Positions 57,796 through 64,000 of a stretch of DNA of 64,000 nucleotides are shown piece after piece. The stretch's first letter is position 1; every line of letters begins with the position of its first letter. The notes beneath the pieces were generated by a model. The model saw nothing but the letters and a program-made list of their open reading frames with translations. It was not told where the DNA came from and searched no databases. Source of the stretch: Agrypnia vestita. Taxonomy: Eukaryota; Arthropoda; Insecta; Trichoptera; Phryganeidae. The stretch lies in assembly GCA_016648135.1 (NCBI GenBank), contig JADDOH010011132.1, positions 62,001 through 126,000 on the forward strand. The letters run 5' to 3'. The position numbers were made by a program, and so were the translations under genes.

Positions 57796-60348
57796 ATTTG
57801 TTTATTAATCTATTTATTTATAATTTCATCACATTTACAAATTTGTTTTATATACAAGAGTCATTTAAAGTTTTTCGTAATAAACTTTTTGCTTTGTAAT
57901 TTAAATTTCTTTATTTTGACCGTATTTTGTATATTATTCGTATTTGGTTGCTAAACAATTTGTGATTTTTTTGTGTTTTTTTTCTGTGGTTTTATATTAT
58001 ATGAATTGAAATCCTCATTAATTTTTACTCTATTATTTAAGTATTTGGGCAACAAAATATGCAAAAAATTTCATTTTATTCTCTGATTCTAATTTTAATT
58101 GGTTTAACTTTCTTTTTATTCTTCTATTAATTTTAATTTAATATGCTTTGCTTTGTATTATGTTATTTAGCCAAACGGTCAGACGGAATATCAGCAGTGA
58201 TGTTCCGTCAGCAAATGAACTGACATTTCAGGTTTGTGCCCGAATCTCTGAAACTTTCTGGGTACCCGGTAGACTATGGAAATAGATGGTTGTCTCCAAT
58301 GAATCTCATAGGAGCATAATGCCTCTCTCAGAGATTATCTCAAAACAAAATTTCATCCGTGGACAGGGGCCTTTACAGTGGATCAAAGATGCAGTGAATA
58401 ATGACAAAGAAAACTATTTAATACAAATAAATATATATTTTATTATTTCTTTAATGTAACATAGAGTTTTATTACAATTTTTTCTAGTCTATTAAAACTG
58501 TAAAGATACATACACTTTACTGTACGTCTCCAAAAAGAGACTAACTCTTGGGTTTGGAGGCTTACATTCATACTTACGATTAAAATTCTCTACATTATAT
58601 GTTAGTTAGTATGTACATCACTATATTTACTCTAAATAATATACGGCGAAATATTCTAAATAATCATATAATTAACACAAATTATATTAATCTCTTAAAC
58701 AGATAAAAAGAAAACTATTTGTTTATTTTAATTAAAATAATTATCGAGGAACTATTTTCTGATCGCATCTTCATATGTACATAAATAATAATTTATTTAC
58801 TTTAAACATAATTGAAATATAGATTTTCAAAACAAATAACCTTTCTCAACGTCCATCAAAATTGCTTTCATTAATTTGACGTCAATTCTAATACTATAGT
58901 ATACTTTTCATATCAGTCGCACATTAATTGACCGATAGAATAAATTTGAAAAAAAAATAACCTCCACGATCCCTTCAATTTTAGATTTTTCTCTATTACG
59001 GACCTCCTTACTTTCACTTTCTTAATGCTTCTTTTCCGGACAGCGCAAATAATTTTGCAAAAACCGCGCGTAAATCCGTTCAGTAGTTTTTTCAATATAA
59101 AGTGGATACAACACATACACGCATTGCCTTTTATATATGTAGATGATTCGAAAGTACATTTTCTTTAAGGTTGGTAATTGATTTAAAAGATATTTACTAA
59201 ATATAATTTTTATTTACTGGCCTTTTTAAATATTAACTTTATTTATACACAGTCTTAGTAATATGTACTTATATAATTATCTAAATCTTAATATTTGCCA
59301 TAAATAACATTCCAACGTAATACATATTGGGCCTCCTTTATTAATATTCTGCCCACACAATTTACTCTTCGCGGATAGAGTTGAGCCTACTAAAAGCCTT
59401 TGTTTAAGGCATAATAATTAATATGTCATATTTATATATTTATATAGTGAAACTTAAGCGCTATCTTATACAGAAGTTTTTTTAAATACTTATGGAAGAA
59501 AGTTATCTTAAATTAAAATACAATATTTTACGAAACATGTTTAAAATTAAATAAATAACGGAGCATGTTTGAGGAAATGATCGTAGAATTAGCGCGACAT
59601 CACTAGGCGCTGTAGACCTAGCGGTGCGTTAATGTGCTCATAGAACAGTATTATTTATTATATGCGATATATCACATATATTTTTTTAGATTTCTTCTAT
59701 ATTTTGACGTATTTATTTTTGCCGCAATTTTTCCATTAAATCTCACAAACTTTGTCTATCGTCTAATTGTTGCTTTATTTTTATATCACACTCACGGAGA
59801 GGTTTATTATAATCTATCGTTCGGCACGTTTTTCGCCTCAATCGGCACGACTCTCAAGCCACAGCATCCTGAAGTTGACTGAGCACACCATTAACAATCA
59901 GCTGCATCATATACTCTCAGAGATACGTTATCCTACCCGTTCAACGGATGATACATATAATCATTATTTATCAGCCATAATGCTCTCCCTCTTCCAGGGC
60001 CAATATTTCCTACATTATGAGATGCAAGATCTCGTACTCCTCTGGCTGTCTCATCACATGTCTGAGATTTTTTAGTTATTGGGTTTTCATTGTTCCAATT
60101 ACTTATTTTTCATTATTCATTTGTATTCTTCTGAAAATCCACAACTCAAATGTTTTAGGTCAGCGTTCATGCTTTCATTCCATAATATAATGTCGAGAAT
60201 ACTTAGTAAAAGCATCTGAGATATTATCATTTAAAACCTGATCAATTTTCGCGATGTGGGAAGATGATACCCATAACTAAAACCGATTTTAAATACATGT
60301 TTACAGTCAAAATAACATCACTACTTTTATAGAAATGTAAATTAAGCG
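57796..60348. other. No assignable feature
   Basis: Downstream flank of the SLC5 gene. A plus-strand frame of 102 codons at 59767-60075 lacks recognisable motifs. The rest is AT-rich. Confidence 0.45.
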
Positions 60349-60354
60349 TTTATT
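60349..60354 (-). promoter_or_regulatory. Likely polyadenylation signal of the SLC5 gene
   Basis: Reads AATAAA on the minus strand about 60 bases downstream of the TGA stop at 60415. Position and orientation fit a short 3' UTR. In DNA this AT-rich the hexamer is common, so the assignment rests on context. Confidence 0.5.
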
Positions 60355-60414
60355 CTAACTTCCTTAATACTGGATAAAACACAGCCCTTAATTTACCTCC
60401 CTTTTTATAAATTC

Positions 60415-60868
60415 TCAAAATCTGGAGTCACCCTTATTCGAAATTTCTGCTTCTGTCAATCTCTTAACTAGCTTTCTTCTAATTTTTTTATTATACTCTG
60501 AACATTCTTTATCAATAGTTCCTAACGAATTACTTCTTTTGTAATTCTTCGCTTCTCCTATGAAAATATTAATTTTATTAACGTTATTTTTTTCAAAATC
60601 CGATTCAAATATAGAGTTGTCAATCCCTTCCTCCAAATCGTCGGGTACTCGCTTTGGTATAGATTTTGGTGGCAAATATTTTCTGGGTTTTCCTGGAAAA
60701 TTTCGGCTGAGTTTCAACGCAAGTGGATGTAGCAGATTTTCTTCGTAGATGTCGCTTTCTACGGTCGGGAAAACGAGGCTGACGATAATTCCGACGACAA
60801 CTGTGATTAAGGTTCCCAGGACCGCGTAGTACATGTAGCTCATCTGATAAAAAGGCGTCATTGGAGTC
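60415..60868 (-). CDS. SLC5-type sodium/solute symporter, last coding exon
   Basis: Terminal exon of an SLC5-family plasma-membrane symporter, which uses the sodium gradient to import small carboxylates or vitamins. The acceptor reads TTTCCAG before GACTCC, and the first base completes an Arg codon split with the previous exon. The peptide runs TPMTPFYQMSYMYYAVLGTL and on through a hydrophobic helix (GTLITVVVGIIVSLVF), which matches the last transmembrane segment of this family. A hydrophilic, basic cytoplasmic tail of roughly 110 residues follows, ending DSRF and a TGA at 60415-60417. That tail is lysine/arginine rich and I recognise no domain in it. Family membership rests on the pattern across all three exons. 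Substrate cannot be told from this fragment. Confidence 0.85.
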
Positions 60869-60961
60869 CTGGAAATAAAGGACTGCGTTGGTAAATCAAA
60901 ATCCGTCTACGCAGCACAAGACGTGACTTAAATAAGGTTTGTTAGTTTCAAATCCTTTTTC

Positions 60962-61420
60962 CCATTTCATAATAAAAATACAATACGCTAGTAAAATATT
61001 ATTTGATGTATTGAATATGTAGATCAATAGAAATTATATTTAAAAAACATGAAACTGTCTCACAAATAAAACTTTTCTAATTATGTTTACCAAAAAAACA
61101 ATTAAACTTTCATTAATACAAATATACACATTTTACATAAACAGATATATACATTTAAACACAATTACTTTGAAACATACAATACAAAACAACAGAACAA
61201 TACAAACATACAATAAAAAATACAATACGCTGATAAAATGTTATTTGTTGTATTGAATATGTAGATCAATAGAAATTATATTTAAAAAACATGAAACTGT
61301 CTCACAAATAAAACTTTTCTAATTATATTTATCAAAAAAACAACAATACATTCAACAATACAAATATACACATTCTACATAAACAGACATATGGATTTAA
61401 ACAAAATTACTTAGAAACAC
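60962..61420. repeat. Two-copy tandem repeat, period about 242 bp, intronic
   Basis: Two blocks sharing 'ATGTAGATCAATAGAAATTA' and 'TACACATT.TACATAAACAGA' with scattered substitutions lie head to tail inside the SLC5 intron. No coding content. It looks like an old local duplication. Confidence 0.8.
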
Positions 61421-61553
61421 TTGAAATAATGCACTCCATCCCCTCTCGCAGTTTTCTCTCTCTCTCCCCCACCTATATACCCCCTCCATTTCCACTGCGT
61501 GATCCGCAACCCATATACCAGACACACATTCACACACAATTCAGTTTACAATT

Positions 61554-61620
61554 ACTTGAAGACGGAAACTGCTGTTTCCGAAACATGTTATTGTTATATT
61601 TTCAAATAAGTGAAAAAAAA
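61554..61620 (+). ncRNA. Hammerhead-like Penelope-type tail within an SLC5 intron
   Basis: Reads ACTTGAAGACGGAAACTGCT then GTTTCCGAAACATG. Stem II is perfect (GGAAAC, loop TGCT, GTTTCC). The 5' core is CTTGAAGAC, close to CTGAAGA with an insertion. It is antisense to the host gene. Confidence 0.55.
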
Positions 61621-62805
61621 ATACAAAAAGGGTTTTCATTCATAATAAATTAATCAATACTTTAATTATCTAACTGTAACATTAACAAATGAACATCTTC
61701 GTGGAAAACTCACTGTACTTTTCAATATAAAATATTAACCATATTTAAATAAAATCACATTTTATTTGTAAAAAAAATTTTACAAATAATTGCAATTCTT
61801 ACGAATAAAAATTCCTGATTTTTTGAGATTTTTCTGATTTACCTAAAATATAGAAGATTGGGTGGATGCTATAGTAATTGGCCATGCTATATTATACGAC
61901 ACTCTTATTGGAATATATACAACATATACAAATCTCATTCTATTTGACAATTAGCCGCAAATTTGCGAAATAATGCACTTTTGTTAGACATTAACTCTAG
62001 GGAAAATTTTAAAAAATATATATTTTTCTTATTTTGGAACACTTGGACCATTGATCGAGCAAAAAATACGTGCGAAGCTTAGATTCGAGAGTGGTCTGGT
62101 TTCATTAATAAAATAAGAAATTACCTGCAAACTAAATGTCCAATAACTCAAACATTTTTTTGTCTTTTTTACCAAATAAAAGTTCCGAATTCCTATCCGG
62201 GCTTACATTTTATATTTAATTTTTCGTAGATATATCTTAATGTTTTAATTGAAAATTAATTTTTAATTTTTTTGTATTTACAAACGTTTAAATCAATGCA
62301 AAAGTAGTATATTAGTCTTTGACAAAGTAATTCCGATTTTCACAACATAAGCGTTAAACTTATTTGAAAGTAAGTTAAGATAGGTTTTTTTAAAAATCAA
62401 TTCATAACAAATTATCTTTGTTTGTTTAATTATAAACTATTATACAATATTCTTTACTTTTAACAGATACAGAAAACGAATTTTTTGGTAGCGGTCGATA
62501 GATCAATGCTTTTTTTTCTCAATTATTGTAAATAATGTGCGGTTTATTACTTTCATATAAGTATAATGGTTTTATCTAAGTTATCGTTCTAAAAAATTTG
62601 TAGTCTAGTATATACGTTCTAATATAAATGAATAATAAAAACCCACATTTTCAAAAAAAATTCCGAAAAATCTGCAGTGAATGTCCAGCCTTAATAGTGT
62701 ACATTTCAAATCAATTTATAATGAGTTAATTTATGAAACGTAAGTTGTATCAACGATCTTACGACTGAATATCGGACAAACGGATCTGGTCATTTAAAAA
62801 CGTAC

Positions 62806-62894
62806 CTTATATCCGCTTCCATTGTAGATTCCAAATCATTCCAACTTCGCCGGGAAGACATTGTGTGGACTGTGAGATTTTTATTTTCGCAACC
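62806..62894 (-). CDS. SLC5-type symporter, penultimate exon (89 bp)
   Basis: Short exon with acceptor TTTTTTAG before GGTTGC and donor GTACG after ATAAG. It translates to a hydrophilic loop beginning GCENKNLTVHTMSSRRSW and containing a possible N-glycosylation site (NLT). It joins the upstream exon as LPLSIE-GCEN, the usual 'LP.S.(D/E)GC' junction before the last helix in insect monocarboxylate/multivitamin transporters. It ends with two bases of an Arg codon, so the downstream exon is entered in phase 2. Lengths 108 + 89 + 454 give 651 bases, exactly 217 codons including the stop, which strongly supports the gene model. Confidence 0.82.
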
Positions 62895-63857
62895 CTAAAA
62901 AACATATAAAAATAAGGGGTTGAATATAAAGTATTCCATGCAAAAATTTTACGGGATTAAATGAAGAGATTTTAGAATAAAATTTAAATTTATCAGTAGA
63001 TCAATTAAAATATCTTATGGACACGCTTGATGGATTATTATTAAGGGTTTAAAGCCCATTTGAATACCTCTGGAGAATAAGTGTTACTTGTAAGTGTAAT
63101 ATAAGAAATAACATGCTTTTATCTAACTGTTTTTGTTTATTTGTATGGTGAAATTTTGTAATTAATTTTTCACCAACTTCCCAACTAGCTAGAGCTCTGA
63201 AACTTTCAACATTTATGTAAAACAGATGACTAAAGATTATTTAATCATTTTTGACACATTTGGTCAGTATTTGGATTAAAATTAATAATCACGCCACTCA
63301 CAAGCAAGAGCCGCAGAAACAGCTGAAGAGCAAGACGTTCGAAAATTTTAAACTGTAAAATTTTTAAAATGTAAAATGTAAAAAAAAAAGTTTTAAACTG
63401 TAAAATAACGTGTTTAATATTTCAATGCTGTTAAAAAATCGATTGCAAATGTATGCAAAGAAAGCGTATAAAAGCATGTCTTAAAAAAATTATATACTTG
63501 TTTCAAGATACAATGTAAAAAAATTCACAGTGTTGGGTAAAAAAAATTAGACCAAAAACAAAAATAAAGATAATCGAATGTATCAAAAAGAAAACAAATC
63601 TTTGTATTTGACCTTAATTGGAATATATAATGTTACGGTGGTAAAATTTGCACATGGAACTCAACTAATATTGACCAAACTTACCTGTTGGTAATGACAT
63701 GATACTAAGTGTGAACAAAAGATGTCACCTCTGGTAAAGTTTATGAATAATTTAAATAACTTATTTTGAATGTTTGAATACCAAACAGTGACATTTGAAA
63801 AAAATATATATTTTACACGGTAATGTGAGTGATTTCTTGTAAAAATAAAGAACTCAC

Positions 63858-63965
63858 CTCGATTGAAAGAGGCAGCAATTCAACTCTTCTTTTGTCGTAC
63901 AAGATGTGTCCCATTGTCACCCAAAGCGTTACGATGTGTGAGGTAACCATACCAGCAATGGCGCC
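63858..63965 (-). CDS. SLC5-type symporter, internal exon (108 bp)
   Basis: Exon of 36 codons with acceptor ATATAG before GGCGCC and donor GTGAGT after ATCGAG. The peptide GAIAGMVTSHIVTLWVTMGH is a transmembrane helix followed by a short basic loop (YDKRRVELLPLSIE). The 'KGA.(A/V)G...G..(V/I)..W' pattern is characteristic of the late helix of SLC5 sodium-coupled monocarboxylate and multivitamin transporters. Reading is open in phase 0 at both ends. Upstream exons lie beyond 64000, so only the C-terminus of the gene is in this window. Confidence 0.82.
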
Positions 63966-64000
63966 CTATATAATAAGTCAAAGAAAAAACACAAATAAAT

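Larger units (their letters stand above)
60869..62805 (-). other. Intron of the SLC5 gene, with a tandem duplication and a Penelope-type tail
   Basis: A 1937-bp GT-AG intron. It contains a two-copy repeat of period 242 (about 60962-61200 and 61205-61420; the shared stretch GAAACTGTCTCAC is at 61051 and 61293) and one hammerhead-like tail (61554-61587). The rest is AT-rich with no open frame I can assign. 62895-63857 is the other intron (963 bp). It contains a repeat with the phrases TTTTTCACCAACTTC and ATGCAAAGAAAG that also occurs near 36060-36180. Confidence 0.75.

Overview
This is AT-rich animal DNA, almost certainly from an insect. It holds one partial multi-exon host gene with GT-AG introns and a dense, nested field of transposable elements: a cecropia-like mariner, Penelope-like elements, non-LTR reverse transcriptase tails, solo LTRs, tRNA-derived SINEs, a hAT-type MITE and several foldback elements. 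Lepidoptera or a related holometabolous order is my guess. The sequence alone does not fix the order.

Host gene. The only confident host gene is at the right end on the minus strand. Three terminal exons (63858-63965, 62806-62894, 60415-60868) splice in frame into the C-terminal 216 residues of an SLC5-family sodium/solute symporter of the monocarboxylate/multivitamin type. An AATAAA signal lies about 60 bases past the stop. The gene continues beyond the right edge.

Mobile elements. Bases 1-9000 hold a SINE, copies of a CTCATAGAGACGAA-type MITE, a solo LTR (5549-6155) and a copy of a MITE ending in TACTCCCTTT. Bases 9000-26400 hold several Penelope-type 3' tails with a hammerhead-ribozyme-like core, foldback elements, a second LTR family (17140-17748), an inverted pair of reverse transcriptase fragments, a hAT-type MITE with an exact 8-bp target duplication (23200-23840) and a 213-bp tandem array. 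Bases 26400-41900 hold more MITEs, a SINE, a Penelope-like RT/GIY-YIG remnant that carries its own hammerhead-like tail (34259-35420), and an apparently intact mariner (37649-38928) set beside a decayed RT. Bases 42400-54000 hold tRNA-like genes, one of them in a 393-bp duplication, an RTE-like RT split by a 1105-bp nearly complete palindrome inserted at TTAA, solo LTRs, a second Penelope GIY-YIG fragment and further RT remnants. Bases 54000-60300 are mostly unassigned, with MITE and SINE copies.

The most distinctive signal is the recurrence, at a dozen places and on both strands, of a short element built as TGANGA, hairpin, CGAAAC. The hairpin stems differ completely between copies but stay paired, and one copy sits directly behind a Penelope-like RT/endonuclease. 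Two pairs face each other in inverted orientation and form foldbacks. No operon-like logic links the elements. The window is a record of nested insertions around one transporter gene.
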